Source: Streptomyces sp. NRRL S-87 (GTDB lineage Bacteria > Actinomycetota > Actinomycetes > Streptomycetales > Streptomycetaceae). Taken from it: a DNA stretch of 64,000 bases. The notes below the pieces were generated by a model. It did no database searches. It was not told the DNA's origin and worked only from the letters and a program-made list of their open reading frames with translations. Within the stretch, counting starts at the first letter, position 1. Every line of letters starts with the position of its first letter. The stretch covers positions 278,620 to 342,619 of the forward strand of contig NZ_JOGB01000003.1 in the NCBI RefSeq assembly GCF_000719335.1, read 5' to 3'. The position numbers and the translations under genes are program-made. Positions 19,181 to 27,912 of the stretch are shown piece after piece.

Positions 19181-19498
19181 TCAGTGGGCCTCGGTGTAGG
19201 CCTCGTACACCTTCTTGGGGATCCGGCCCCGCGGCGGTACGTCGAGCTGGTTGGACCGGGCCCAGGCGCGGACCACGGCCGGGTCGGGTGCCAGGGCGGT
19301 GTGCTTGAAGGTCTTGCCGGAGCGCGCCTGGCGGCGGCCGGCCGCCACGTACGGGGCGAGGCTCTCGCGCAGTTCCTTTGCGTTGGCAAGATTGAGGTCG
19401 ATCTCGTACGACTTACCGTCAAGGCCGAAGACAACCGTTTCCGCCGCTTCTCCGCCATCGAGGTCGTCGGAGATCGTGACTACTACGCGCTGCGCCAC
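19181..19498 (-). CDS. lsr2: Lsr2-family nucleoid-associated protein
   Basis: Lsr2 silences AT-rich, often foreign DNA in actinomycetes. The 105-residue protein starts with GTG at 19498 (MAQRVVVTISDDLDGGEAAE), contains the N-terminal dimerisation strands with YEIDLNLANAKELRESLAPY, and ends with the DNA-binding domain VVRAWARSNQLDVPPRGRIP, where RGR is the AT-hook-like minor-groove motif. A GAAGGGA ribosome site lies 6-8 nt upstream. The divergent region before it is unusually AT-rich for this chromosome, which fits autoregulation. Confidence 0.95.
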   Translation of the reverse strand: MAQRVVVTISDDLDGGEAAETVVFGLDGKSYEIDLNLANAKELRESLAPYVAAGRRQARSGKTFKHTALAPDPAVVRAWARSNQLDVPPRGRIPKKVYEAYTEAH

Positions 19499-19760
19499 GG
19501 ATATCGGTCCCTTCGCGCGGCACCCGCCGTACTCACGCCGCTGTGACGTGCGGTGATGCCGACTGTATGGATGTTTCGGAACAATGCCGGTTTGTCGCTG
19601 AATCCCTGAGGATTCCTTTGTACCGCGATTCCCAATGCATTGTGAAGCCCAGTTAATTGTGCTGGCGTGTCCCACCGCAATCCTGTACGGGAGGTTTTCC
19701 GGGCGATTTTGTGAAGTGTTGGTGCGGGCGAAACGTGCCACCCGGACGGCCCCGCGGATA

Positions 19761-19793
19761 TCTACCCGCGTAGAAATTTCGGGCGGGTACGCT
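19761..19793 (+). promoter_or_regulatory. Candidate purS promoter with palindromic operator
   Basis: TCTAC-CCGC-GTAGA (19761-19774) is a near-perfect palindrome just upstream of a TACGCT -10-like hexamer (19788-19793), about 40 nt before the purS start. The palindrome covers the -35 position, as a repressor site would. It may be the purine-repressor operator of this regulon. The remaining part of the 333-bp lsr2/purS gap is AT-rich without other clear features. Confidence 0.55.
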
Positions 19794-19831
19794 GAAGGAA
19801 CCGCCGCACCAACCATCCATCGGGAGTGCCC

Positions 19832-20077
19832 GTGGCACGCGTCGTAGTCGACGTCATGCTCAAGCCGGAGATCCTCGACCCCCAGGGCCAGGCGGTGCAG
19901 CGTGCACTGCCGCGCCTGGGCTTCAAGGGGATCGCCGACGTCCGCCAGGGGAAGCGCTTCGAGCTCGAGGTGGAGGGACCTGTCGACCAGGCCGCCCTCG
20001 ACCGCATCCACGAGATGGCCGAAACGTTCCTCGCCAACACCGTCATCGAAGACTTCACCGTGAAGGTCGAGGACTGA
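19832..20077 (+). CDS. purS: FGAM synthase subunit PurS
   Basis: PurS is the small scaffold subunit that holds PurQ and PurL together in the three-part phosphoribosylformylglycinamidine synthase. The 81-residue protein starts [19 protein letters not shown], the family beginning, so I use the GTG at 19832 (GGGAG 5 nt before) and not the GTG two codons earlier. The C-terminal [13 protein letters not shown] strand is conserved. It is the first gene of purSQL, with 2 nt to purQ. Confidence 0.96.
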   Translation: MARVVVDVMLKPEILDPQGQAVQRALPRLGFKGIADVRQGKRFELEVEGPVDQAALDRIHEMAETFLANTVIEDFTVKVED

Positions 20078-20079
20078 CG

Positions 20080-20760
20080 GTGACCACTCGCATCGGAGTC
20101 GTCACGTTCCCCGGAACGCTCGACGACCGTGACTCGCTCCGTGCCGTCCGCCTCGCGGGCGCCGAGCCGGTCTCGCTCTGGCACCGCGACAAGGACCTGC
20201 ACCAGGTCGACGCGGTCGTCCTCGCGGGCGGCTTCTCCTACGGCGACTACCTGCGCGCGGGAGCCATCTCCCGCTTCTCGCCGGTCATGGAGACGATCAT
20301 CGAGCAGGCGAAGGCGGGCATGCCCGTCCTCGGCATCTGCAACGGCTTCCAGGTCCTCACCGAGGCCCACCTGCTGCCGGGCGCGATGCTGCGCAACAAC
20401 CACCTGCACTTCATCTGCCGCGACCAGAAGCTCCGCGTCGAGAACGCCGGGACCGCCTGGACCGGCGACTACGAGCAGGGCGAGGAGATCTCGATCCCGC
20501 TCAAGAACATGGACGGCCGCTACGTCGCCGACCGGCGCACCCTGGACGAACTGGAGGGCGAGGGCCGCGTGGCCTTCCGCTACCTCGACTTCAACCCCAA
20601 CGGGTCGCTGAACGACATCGCCGGCATCACCAACGCGGCGGGCAACGTCGTCGGCCTGATGCCGCACCCCGAGCACGCGGTCGAGCCGCTGGTCGGGACG
20701 GGCCGCACCGACGGCCTGCCGTTCTTCACCTCGGTCCTGAAGAAGCTGGTAAGCGCATGA
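20080..20760 (+). CDS. purQ: FGAM synthase glutaminase subunit PurQ
   Basis: PurQ releases ammonia from glutamine for PurL. The 226-residue class I amidotransferase has the nucleophile Cys in [11 protein letters not shown] (near residue 87) and the His-x-Glu pair in [10 protein letters not shown] (near 196-198). [13 protein letters not shown] is the typical oxyanion region. It starts with GTG 2 nt after purS and overlaps purL by 4 nt, so the three subunits are coupled. Confidence 0.97.
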   Translation: MTTRIGVVTFPGTLDDRDSLRAVRLAGAEPVSLWHRDKDLHQVDAVVLAGGFSYGDYLRAGAISRFSPVMETIIEQAKAGMPVLGICNGFQVLTEAHLLPGAMLRNNHLHFICRDQKLRVENAGTAWTGDYEQGEEISIPLKNMDGRYVADRRTLDELEGEGRVAFRYLDFNPNGSLNDIAGITNAAGNVVGLMPHPEHAVEPLVGTGRTDGLPFFTSVLKKLVSA

Positions 20761-23006
20761 GCCTCGACACCGTCAAGAACGCGACCGAGACCCCCGACGC
20801 CTCCCAGCCGTGGCAGGAGCTCGGCCTCAAGGAGGACGAGTACGCCCGGATCCGCGAGATCCTGGGCCGTCGCCCCACCGGTGCCGAGCTCGCCATGTAC
20901 TCGGTCATGTGGTCGGAGCACTGCTCGTACAAGAGCAGCAAGGTCCACCTGAAGCAGTTCGGCGAGAAGGCCCCGGAGAACGACGCCATGCTCGTCGGCA
21001 TCGGCGAGAACGCCGGCGTCGTCGACGTCGGCCAGGGCTACGCGGTCACCTTCAAGGTCGAGTCGCACAACCACCCCTCGTACATCGAGCCGTACCAGGG
21101 CGCGGCCACCGGCGTCGGCGGCATCGTCCGCGACATCCTCGCGATGGGCGCCCGCCCGGTCGCCGTCGTCGACCCGCTGCGCTTCGGCGCGGCCGACCAC
21201 CCCGACACCAAGCGCGTCCTGCCGGGCGTCGTCGCGGGCATCGGCGGCTACGGCAACTGCCTGGGCCTGCCCAACATCGGCGGCGAGGTCGTCTTCGACG
21301 CCTGCTACCAGGGCAACCCGCTGGTCAACGCCGGCTGCATCGGCGTCATGAAGCACGAGGACATCCACCTCGCCAAGGCCTCCGGCCCCGGCAACAAGGT
21401 CATCCTCTACGGCGCCCGCACCGGCGGCGACGGCATCGGCGGCGTCTCGGTCCTCGCGTCCGAGACCTTCGACGACACCAAGCCCACCAAGCGCCCCGCC
21501 GTCCAGGTCGGCGACCCCTTCCAGGAGAAGCTCCTCATCGAGTGCACCCTGGAGATCTTCAAGGAGAAGCTGGTCGCGGGCATCCAGGACCTCGGCGGCG
21601 CCGGGCTGTCCTGCGCCACCTCCGAGCTGGCCTCGGCCGGTTCCGGCGGCATGCGCGTCGAGCTCGACACGGTCCCGCTGCGTGACGCGACGCTCTCGCC
21701 CGAGGAGATCCTCATGAGCGAGTCGCAGGAACGCATGTGCGCGATCGTCGAGCCGCAGCACGTCGACCGCTTCATGGAGATCTGCGAGAAGTGGGACGTC
21801 ATCGCCACCGTCATCGGTGAGGTGACCGACGGCGAGCGCCTGGAGATCTTCTGGCACGGCGAGCAGATCGTGGACGTGCCCCCGGGCACCGTCGCCCACG
21901 AGGGCCCGGTCTACCACCGCCCGTACGCCCGTCCGGACTGGCAGGACGCCCTCCAGGCCGACGACGCGAACAAGCTGCCCCGCCCGCAGACCTCCGCCGA
22001 GCTCCGCGAGCAGGTCCTCGCCCTGGTCTCGTCGCCGAACCAGGCCTCGAAGTCCTGGGTCACCGACCAGTACGACCGCTTCGTGCAGGGCAACACCGTC
22101 CTGGCGCAGCCCGAGGACGCCGGCATGGTCCGCATCGACGAGGAGACCAACCTCGGCGTGGCCATGGCGACCGACGGCAACGGCCGCTACGCCAAGCTCG
22201 ACCCGTACACCGGCGCGCAGCTGGCCCTCGCGGAGGCGTACCGCAACGTCGCCGCCACGGGTGCCAAGCCGCTGGCCGTGTCGGACTGCCTGAACTTCGG
22301 TTCCCCCGAGGACCCGGGTGTCATGTGGCAGTTCGCCGAGGCCACCCGCGGTCTCGCGGACGGCTGCCTGGAGCTGGGCACGCCCGTCACCGGCGGCAAC
22401 GTGTCCCTGTACAACCAGACCGGCGAGACGGCGATCCACCCCACCCCCGTGGTGGCGGTCCTCGGTGTCATCGACGACGTCACCCGGCGCACGCCGATGG
22501 CGTTCAAGGAGGAGGGCCAGCTGCTGTACCTCCTCGGTGACACCCGCGAGGAGTTCGGCGGCTCGGCCTGGTCCCAGGTCGTCCACGACCACCTCGGCGG
22601 CCTGCCGCCCCAGGTGGACCTGGGCCGCGAGAAGCTGCTCGCCGAGATCCTGATCTCGGCCTCGCGCGACGGCATGGTCGACGCCGCCCACGACCTCTCC
22701 GACGGCGGTGTCGTCCAGGCGCTGACCGAGTCCTGCCTGCGCGGCGGCAACGGCGCGCGCGTGGTGGTCCCGGAGGGTCTGGACGCCTTCACCTTCCTCT
22801 TCTCCGAGTCCGCGGGCCGCGCGATCGTGGCCGTCCCGCGCAGCGAGGAGCTCCGCTTCACCGACATGTGCGGCGCCCGGGGCCTCCCGGCCACCCGCAT
22901 CGGCGTCGTGGACGGCGAGGAGATCGAGGTCCAGGGCGAGTTCAGCATCCCGCTGGCCGAGCTCCGCGAGGCCCACGAGGCGACCATCCCGGCCCTCCTG
23001 GCCTGA
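20757..23006 (+). CDS. purL: FGAM synthase large subunit PurL
   Basis: PurL carries the ATP-dependent amidation of FGAR. The 749-residue short-type PurL has the expected [14 protein letters not shown] segment (near residue 56), [21 protein letters not shown] cut here as two motifs ESHNHPS and [12 protein letters not shown], and a second half with [10 protein letters not shown]. Length agrees with the Bacillus-type enzyme that needs PurS and PurQ, both encoded just upstream. ATG at 20757 overlaps the purQ stop. Confidence 0.97.
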   Translation: MSLDTVKNATETPDASQPWQELGLKEDEYARIREILGRRPTGAELAMYSVMWSEHCSYKSSKVHLKQFGEKAPENDAMLVGIGENAGVVDVGQGYAVTFKVESHNHPSYIEPYQGAATGVGGIVRDILAMGARPVAVVDPLRFGAADHPDTKRVLPGVVAGIGGYGNCLGLPNIGGEVVFDACYQGNPLVNAGCIGVMKHEDIHLAKASGPGNKVILYGARTGGDGIGGVSVLASETFDDTKPTKRPAVQVGDPFQEKLLIECTLEIFKEKLVAGIQDLGGAGLSCATSELASAGSGGMRVELDTVPLRDATLSPEEILMSESQERMCAIVEPQHVDRFMEICEKWDVIATVIGEVTDGERLEIFWHGEQIVDVPPGTVAHEGPVYHRPYARPDWQDALQADDANKLPRPQTSAELREQVLALVSSPNQASKSWVTDQYDRFVQGNTVLAQPEDAGMVRIDEETNLGVAMATDGNGRYAKLDPYTGAQLALAEAYRNVAATGAKPLAVSDCLNFGSPEDPGVMWQFAEATRGLADGCLELGTPVTGGNVSLYNQTGETAIHPTPVVAVLGVIDDVTRRTPMAFKEEGQLLYLLGDTREEFGGSAWSQVVHDHLGGLPPQVDLGREKLLAEILISASRDGMVDAAHDLSDGGVVQALTESCLRGGNGARVVVPEGLDAFTFLFSESAGRAIVAVPRSEELRFTDMCGARGLPATRIGVVDGEEIEVQGEFSIPLAELREAHEATIPALLA

Positions 23007-23087
23007 CCGGCAGGCACCGGACGCCCCCGGCCGGGCCGGATCCCGTACTCCCGTACGGTGTCCGGCCCGGCCAGTACGCTCGGCCGT

Positions 23088-23879
23088 ATGCCGACTCCTC
23101 GCAAGCCCCGGGCCCGCAGCTACGACCCCGCGAAGACCAGGGCGGCGGTGCGCGCCCAGTTCGCGCACGTGGCCGCGGCCGTCGGGGAGTTGACCGAGGA
23201 CCAGCTCGCCCTGCCCGCCGGGCTGGGCGGCTGGACCGTGCGCGACCTGGCCGCGCACATCGCCTGGGCGGTGGGCTCGCTGTCGGCGGCGGCCGCCCGG
23301 CCGCCGGCGGCGACGGCGGAAGTCACCGTGCAGAGCTGGCCGTTCGCCACCGAGCCGATCCGCGACCGGATCGAGGACGCGCACCGCAACAAGGAGGCCG
23401 AACCGCTGGCCGCGCTGTACGCGCGCACCGGCGAGCGGTTCTCCGAGCTGCTCGACGTGCTGCCCGGCGACCGGCTGCTCGGGCTGTGGATCGGCGGCAT
23501 GACGGTCGCCGACTTCGTCGTGACGCGGGCCGTCGAGCTCGTCGTCCACACCGACGACCTCAACCGCGCCCTGGGCGGCGCGGTCCCGCTGGACCGGCAG
23601 GCCCTGGCCACCTGCGTACGGGTGCTCGCCGACGCCCTGGCCGTGAAGGCCCCGGGCGGCTCCGTCGAGGTCCGCGTCCCGCCCTTCGCCGTGGTGCAGT
23701 GCGTCGAGGGGCCCCGGCACACCCGCGGCACCCCGCCCAACGTCGTCGAGACCGATCCGCTCACGTGGATCCGGCTGGCCACCGGGCGGCTCGGCTGGGC
23801 CGAGGCGGTGGCCGGAGCCCGGGTCGGCGCCAGCGGCGAGAGGGCCGATCTGGAGGCGTTCCTGCCGGTGATGAGCTGA
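23088..23879 (+). CDS. Maleylpyruvate isomerase family, mycothiol-dependent type (sterol-carrier C-domain)
   Basis: The 263-residue protein has an N-terminal DinB/MDMPI-type four-helix domain with the region GGWTVRDLAAHIAWAVGSL, whose His is the usual metal ligand, and VELVVHTDDL with a second ligand His. The C-terminal part resembles the sterol-carrier-like domain attached to many actinomycete members (VRVPPFAVVQCVEG...TWIRLATGRLGW). Such proteins are thiol-dependent enzymes or transferases of unknown substrate. I use the ATG at 23088 (MPTPRKPRARSYDP); an in-frame start 30 nt earlier has no ribosome site. It follows purL by 80 nt but is not obviously part of purine synthesis. Confidence 0.8.
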   Translation: MPTPRKPRARSYDPAKTRAAVRAQFAHVAAAVGELTEDQLALPAGLGGWTVRDLAAHIAWAVGSLSAAAARPPAATAEVTVQSWPFATEPIRDRIEDAHRNKEAEPLAALYARTGERFSELLDVLPGDRLLGLWIGGMTVADFVVTRAVELVVHTDDLNRALGGAVPLDRQALATCVRVLADALAVKAPGGSVEVRVPPFAVVQCVEGPRHTRGTPPNVVETDPLTWIRLATGRLGWAEAVAGARVGASGERADLEAFLPVMS

Positions 23880-23926
23880 TCCGACAAGCGGGGGAACCGG
23901 TTCGGGGCGAGTCCCGTCAGAGGGGC

Positions 23927-24415
23927 ATGCGTACCCACCACGTGATCCTCGCGACCGCGGCCGCTGCCGCCACCCTCCTGCTGTCCGGCTGCGGGACCGC
24001 CACGTCCACGACGGAGGCGGACGCCAAGGGCAAGACGGTGGTCGACACCGCCGCCCGGCCCAAGTCCGCGCCGCTGACGGGCACCCGCTGGAACGTCACC
24101 GGCCTGCTCACGGGCAAGGCCGCCGCCTCGCTGCCGGCCGGCAGCGGCGGCAAGGCGTACCTCGTGATCGGCCAGGACGGCACGGCCCACGGCAGCACCG
24201 GATGCAACGACTTCCACACCACGGCCAAGACCACCGGCTCGACCATCCAGTTCGGCCCGATCGCCGCCACCGGCGCCTCCTGCACCGGCCCGTACGCCGA
24301 CCTGGACGCGGCGGTGACGGGCGTGCTGAGCGGTCCCGTCACCTACGGCGTCCAGGCCGGCACGCTGACCCTGACCGGCGCCGAGGGCAAGGGCCTGCGC
24401 GCCACCGCGGAGTGA
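23927..24415 (+). CDS. META-domain lipoprotein
   Basis: The 162-residue protein has a lipoprotein signal peptide with lipobox LLSGC (Cys22 approx.) and a META/HslJ-like domain: LTGTRWNVTGL, then GSTGCNDFHTTAKTTG and a terminal LTLTGAEGKGLRA. HslJ-type domains bind in the envelope and are linked to heat or drug tolerance, but the Streptomyces paralogues are uncharacterised. AGAGGGG directly before the ATG serves as ribosome site. Single gene, convergent with the sulfatase. Confidence 0.85.
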   Translation: MRTHHVILATAAAAATLLLSGCGTATSTTEADAKGKTVVDTAARPKSAPLTGTRWNVTGLLTGKAAASLPAGSGGKAYLVIGQDGTAHGSTGCNDFHTTAKTTGSTIQFGPIAATGASCTGPYADLDAAVTGVLSGPVTYGVQAGTLTLTGAEGKGLRATAE

Positions 24416-24531
24416 TCCCGGGCGGGGCCCGCATCCGTGCGCAGGCCCCGCCGGCGGCGGACCGGTTCCGCGCGCAGGCCCCGCCGCGGACCGGCCAGCA
24501 GCCGCGGGCCCGGCCAGTAGCCGCGGACCGG

Positions 24532-25992
24532 CTAGTAGGGGAGGAGCCCGGCGTCGGTCTCCTCCCAGGCCGCCCGGAGCGCGGCCAGCCGGGCCGGCTC
24601 CAGGGCCGCCTTGTCGGCCTGCTCGCGGACGTCCCCGGCCAGGTCGAACAGCTGGTCCCGGCCGCCCTTGCCGCGGTAGTACTTCCAGTCGCCGCGGCGC
24701 AGCGCCCGTTCGCCGCGGACGCGCCAGAACAGGTCCCGCTCCGCGAGCTCCTGGCCCCGCAGCAGGTAGCCGGCCAGGCTCGTGCCGTCCAGAGGGTACG
24801 CCGGGTGCGGGCGGGCCCCGGCCAGTTCCAGCAGGGTGGCGGTCCAGTCCGGGCTGAACACCGGCTCGTGGCTGACCTGGCCGCCCTCGATCCGCGCGGG
24901 CCAGCGCAGGATCGTGGGCACCCGGATGCCGCCCTCCTGGAGGGAGGCCTTGTTGCCGGACAGCGGCCAGTTGTGGGAGAAGCGCTCGCCGCCGTTGTCG
25001 CTGGCGAAGAGGACCAGGGTGTCCCGCTCCCGGCCCGAGCGCCGCAGCGCGTCCAGCACCTCGCCGACGGACCGGTCGAGGTCCTCGACCATCTCCTTGT
25101 ACTTCCCGATCGAGCCGCCGTCCTGGTGCCACAGCGCCCGGGCGTCGCCGGCCCGGATGCGGCGGACGATCTCGGCGCTCTCCGCCTCGTCGCCGTCGGC
25201 GATCCAGGGCCAGTGCGGGGTCGTGAAGTTCAGGTTCAGCAGCCAGGGCCGGTCGTGGTCGCGGGCGACGTACTCGCTGGCCCGCTCCGTGAGGATCCGG
25301 GTGTAGTAGCGCAGGTCCTTGTACGCCGCGTCGCCCTCGTACAGGTCGTACTCGCCGCCGAGCCCGAGCTTGGAGTAGTACTCCAGCGCGCCGCCGAAGT
25401 TGCCGAAGAACTCGTCCCAGCCCGACTTGGTGGGGCTGTAGTCGGGCAGGTAGCCGCAGTGCCACTTGCCGATCAGCGCGGTGGCGTAGCCGGCCCCGCG
25501 CAGCAGCGAGGCGAGCGTGGGGTGGGTGGGCTCCAGGCCGACCGAGCGGTCGGCGATGGGCTCGGCCAGGCCGCCCTTCGTCCGGCCCGGGTACCGGCCG
25601 GTGTAGAGGCTGAAGCGGGTCGGGGAGCAGGTCGCGGAGCCGGCGTAGGCGTCGGTGAAGCGCACGCCCTGGCGGGCGAGGCGGTCGAGGTTCGGGGTCG
25701 CGATGTGCGGGGAGCCGTACGCGGACAGGTCCGCCCAGCCGAGGTCGTCGCCGAGGATCACCAGGACGTTCGGGCGGCCGGAGCGGCGGTGGCGGGCGGC
25801 CCGGAAGGGGCGCTCGCCGGACCGCTCGTACGGGCCGTCCGAGGGGCCGGGAGCGGCGGTGGAACCGGGGGCCGCGGGGCCCCCGGCGGCCGTCGCCGGG
25901 GTGGTGGTCCCGAGGACGGCGGCGGTCGCGGCGGTGGCCCCGACGGCGCCGCCGAAGGCACGGCGGGACAGGGGCGAGTCAGAGGAAGACAC
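24532..25992 (-). CDS. Secreted (Tat) sulfatase
   Basis: The 486-residue protein begins at GTG 25992 with a twin-arginine signal (SPLSRRAFGG followed by a hydrophobic stretch and ATAA). Sulfatase hallmarks are the metal ligands GDDLGWAD (Asp82-83) and CSPTR at residue 122, the C-x-P-x-R site whose Cys is turned into formylglycine, followed by SLYTGRYPG. WHCGYLP and ASDNGGERFSHN supply further active-site residues. It should release sulfate from organic sulfate esters outside the cell. A ribosome site GGAG lies 6 nt upstream, and a short Cys-containing leader ORF lies 125 nt upstream on the same strand, pointing to regulation by cysteine supply. A longer frame with an upstream ATG would destroy the signal-peptide spacing. 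Confidence 0.92.
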   Translation of the reverse strand: MSSSDSPLSRRAFGGAVGATAATAAVLGTTTPATAAGGPAAPGSTAAPGPSDGPYERSGERPFRAARHRRSGRPNVLVILGDDLGWADLSAYGSPHIATPNLDRLARQGVRFTDAYAGSATCSPTRFSLYTGRYPGRTKGGLAEPIADRSVGLEPTHPTLASLLRGAGYATALIGKWHCGYLPDYSPTKSGWDEFFGNFGGALEYYSKLGLGGEYDLYEGDAAYKDLRYYTRILTERASEYVARDHDRPWLLNLNFTTPHWPWIADGDEAESAEIVRRIRAGDARALWHQDGGSIGKYKEMVEDLDRSVGEVLDALRRSGRERDTLVLFASDNGGERFSHNWPLSGNKASLQEGGIRVPTILRWPARIEGGQVSHEPVFSPDWTATLLELAGARPHPAYPLDGTSLAGYLLRGQELAERDLFWRVRGERALRRGDWKYYRGKGGRDQLFDLAGDVREQADKAALEPARLAALRAAWEETDAGLLPY

Positions 25993-26116
25993 GAAAGCTC
26001 CAAGGCGTAGCCGTCGTATCCCGCGCGCGGCGGGGCGCGGGACGGCGCGCGGCACGGCGGAGCGGGGCGGACGGAGGGAAAGCAGGGAAACCCGGGAAAG
26101 GGATAAAGAGTTGTGA

Positions 26117-26212
26117 CTACGCGGAGCAGCGACAGATGGCGCTCGCGACACGGACCAGGTCGACGTGCCGGCGCTCGACGAGGGTGACGATCACGTCACC
26201 GAGAGGCTGCAT
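26117..26212 (-). CDS. Cysteine-responsive leader peptide upstream of sulfatase
   Basis: This 31-codon ORF reads MQPLGDVIVTL then VERRHVDLVRVASAICRCSA. The core RRHVDLVRVASAIC is the pattern of the short actinomycete leader peptides that precede sulfur-metabolism genes. The C-R-C near the end would stall ribosomes when cysteine is scarce and so open translation or transcription of the sulfatase downstream. A GGAGG ribosome site lies about 10 nt before the ATG at 26212. Between it and the sulfatase start is a 124-nt spacer rich in G and C. The ORF itself is clear; the mechanism is inferred from the family. Confidence 0.8.
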   Translation of the reverse strand: MQPLGDVIVTLVERRHVDLVRVASAICRCSA

Positions 26213-26229
26213 GGAGCAGAGCCTCCGGT

Positions 26230-26259
26230 GGATCACTTGGATAAGTCAACAAGTGATCC
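26230..26259. promoter_or_regulatory. 10-bp perfect inverted repeat between purF and the sulfatase leader
   Basis: GGATCACTTG (26230-26239) and CAAGTGATCC (26250-26259) flank a 10-nt spacer. On the minus strand it stands 18 nt before the leader-peptide ATG and could be a repressor site or an mRNA stem-loop. TTGACT in the spacer (minus strand) overlaps it. Confidence 0.6.
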
Positions 26260-26345
26260 GAATAGCGAGACGGAGGCACTCCGTCACCCTCTGTGCTGTG
26301 AGATTTCCCGGCCCTCCCGAATTCGGACCAGTGGTCGACGTCGCC

Positions 26346-26351
26346 TAGACT
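26346..26351 (+). promoter_or_regulatory. -10 element of leaderless purF transcript
   Basis: TAGACT ends 6 nt before the purF GTG, so transcription would begin at the start codon; no ribosome site is present. This is the same arrangement as purD and dnaX. Confidence 0.5.
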
Positions 26352-26357
26352 CGAGGT

Positions 26358-27875
26358 GTGCCTCGTGGTGATGGACGACTCAACCACGACCTGCTCCCCG
26401 GCGAGAAGGGCCCCCAGGACGCTTGCGGCGTCTTCGGTGTCTGGGCTCCGGGTGAAGAGGTCGCCAAGCTCACCTACTTCGGACTGTATGCACTGCAGCA
26501 CCGCGGACAAGAATCCGCGGGCATCGCTGTGAGCAACGGTTCCCAGATCCTCGTCTTCAAGGACATGGGCCTCGTGTCCCAGGTCTTCGACGAAACCTCC
26601 CTCGGCTCCCTCCAGGGCCACATCGCGGTCGGTCACGCCCGCTACTCCACCACCGGAGCCTCGGTGTGGGAGAACGCGCAGCCGACCTTCCGTGCGACCG
26701 CCCACGGCTCTATCGCCCTGGGTCACAACGGCAACCTGGTGAACACCGCCGAACTCGCCGAGATGGTCGCGGACCTGCCCAAGCAGGACGGCCGCGCCAC
26801 CCAGGTGGCGGCCACCAACGACACCGACCTCGTGACGGCCCTCCTGGCCGGCCAGGTCGATGCCGACGGCAAGCCGCTGACCATCGAGGAAGCCGCGGCC
26901 GCGGTCCTGCCCAAGGTCCGCGGAGCCTTCTCCCTCGTCTTCATGGACGAGGGCACCCTGTACTGCGCCCGCGACCCGCAGGGCATCCGCCCGCTGGTGC
27001 TGGGCCGCCTGGAGCGCGGCTGGGTCGTCGCCTCCGAGACCGCCGCGCTCGACATCTGCGGCGCCAGCTTCGTCCGCGAGGTCGAGCCGGGTGAGATCGT
27101 CGCCATCGACGAGAACGGTCTGCGCACCTCGCGATTCGCGGAAGCGAAGCCCAAGGGCTGCGTTTTCGAGTACGTGTACCTGGCCCGCCCGGACACGGAC
27201 ATCGCCGGTCGGAACGTGTACCTCTCGCGCGTCGAGATGGGCCGCCGCCTGGCCAAGGAAGCGCCGGTCGACGCCGACCTCGTGATAGCGACGCCGGAAT
27301 CGGGTACCCCCGCCGCCGTCGGCTACGCCGAGGCCAGCGGCATCCCGTACGGCTCCGGCCTGGTGAAGAACGCCTACGTCGGCCGGACCTTCATCCAGCC
27401 GTCCCAGACGATCCGCCAGCTCGGCATCCGTCTGAAGCTGAACCCCCTCAAGGAAGTCATCAAGGGCAAGCGCCTGGTGGTCGTCGACGACTCGATCGTC
27501 CGCGGCAACACCCAGCGCGCCCTGGTCAAGATGCTCCGCGAGGCCGGCGCCGCCGAGGTCCACATCCGGATCTCCTCCCCGCCGGTGAAGTGGCCGTGCT
27601 TCTTCGGCATCGACTTCGCCACCCGCGCGGAGCTGATCGCCAACGGCATGTCGGTCGACGAGATCGGCAAGTCCCTCGGCGCGGACTCCCTCGCCTACAT
27701 CTCGCTCGACGCGATGGTCGAGGCGACCACGATCCAGAAGCCGAACCTCTGCCGTGCCTGCTTCGACGGCGAGTACCCCATGGAGCTGCCCGACCCGGAG
27801 CTCCTGGGCAAGCAGCTGCTGGAGACCGAGCTGGCGGGCGGCACCGACGCCGCCGACGCGCTCCGTCGCCCGTAA
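26358..27875 (+). CDS. purF: Amidophosphoribosyltransferase
   Basis: PurF makes phosphoribosylamine from PRPP and glutamine, the first step of purine synthesis. The 505-residue protein has a 22-residue propeptide before the nucleophile Cys23 in DACGVFGVW, which must be exposed by processing. The PRPP loop VVVDDSIVRGNT is near residue 376. CVFEYVYLARPD and the C-terminal NLCRACFDGEYP supply Cys residues placed as in the [4Fe-4S] Bacillus-type enzyme. It starts with GTG and lies 37 nt before purM. Confidence 0.97.
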   Translation: MPRGDGRLNHDLLPGEKGPQDACGVFGVWAPGEEVAKLTYFGLYALQHRGQESAGIAVSNGSQILVFKDMGLVSQVFDETSLGSLQGHIAVGHARYSTTGASVWENAQPTFRATAHGSIALGHNGNLVNTAELAEMVADLPKQDGRATQVAATNDTDLVTALLAGQVDADGKPLTIEEAAAAVLPKVRGAFSLVFMDEGTLYCARDPQGIRPLVLGRLERGWVVASETAALDICGASFVREVEPGEIVAIDENGLRTSRFAEAKPKGCVFEYVYLARPDTDIAGRNVYLSRVEMGRRLAKEAPVDADLVIATPESGTPAAVGYAEASGIPYGSGLVKNAYVGRTFIQPSQTIRQLGIRLKLNPLKEVIKGKRLVVVDDSIVRGNTQRALVKMLREAGAAEVHIRISSPPVKWPCFFGIDFATRAELIANGMSVDEIGKSLGADSLAYISLDAMVEATTIQKPNLCRACFDGEYPMELPDPELLGKQLLETELAGGTDAADALRRP

Positions 27876-27912
27876 CCCCCCCACGCAGTACGACACGAAA
27901 GTTCTCAACCCC

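Noticed and set aside
20580..23720. 1046-codon minus-strand open frame across purL
   Set aside because: Mirror of purL codon bias; no motifs.
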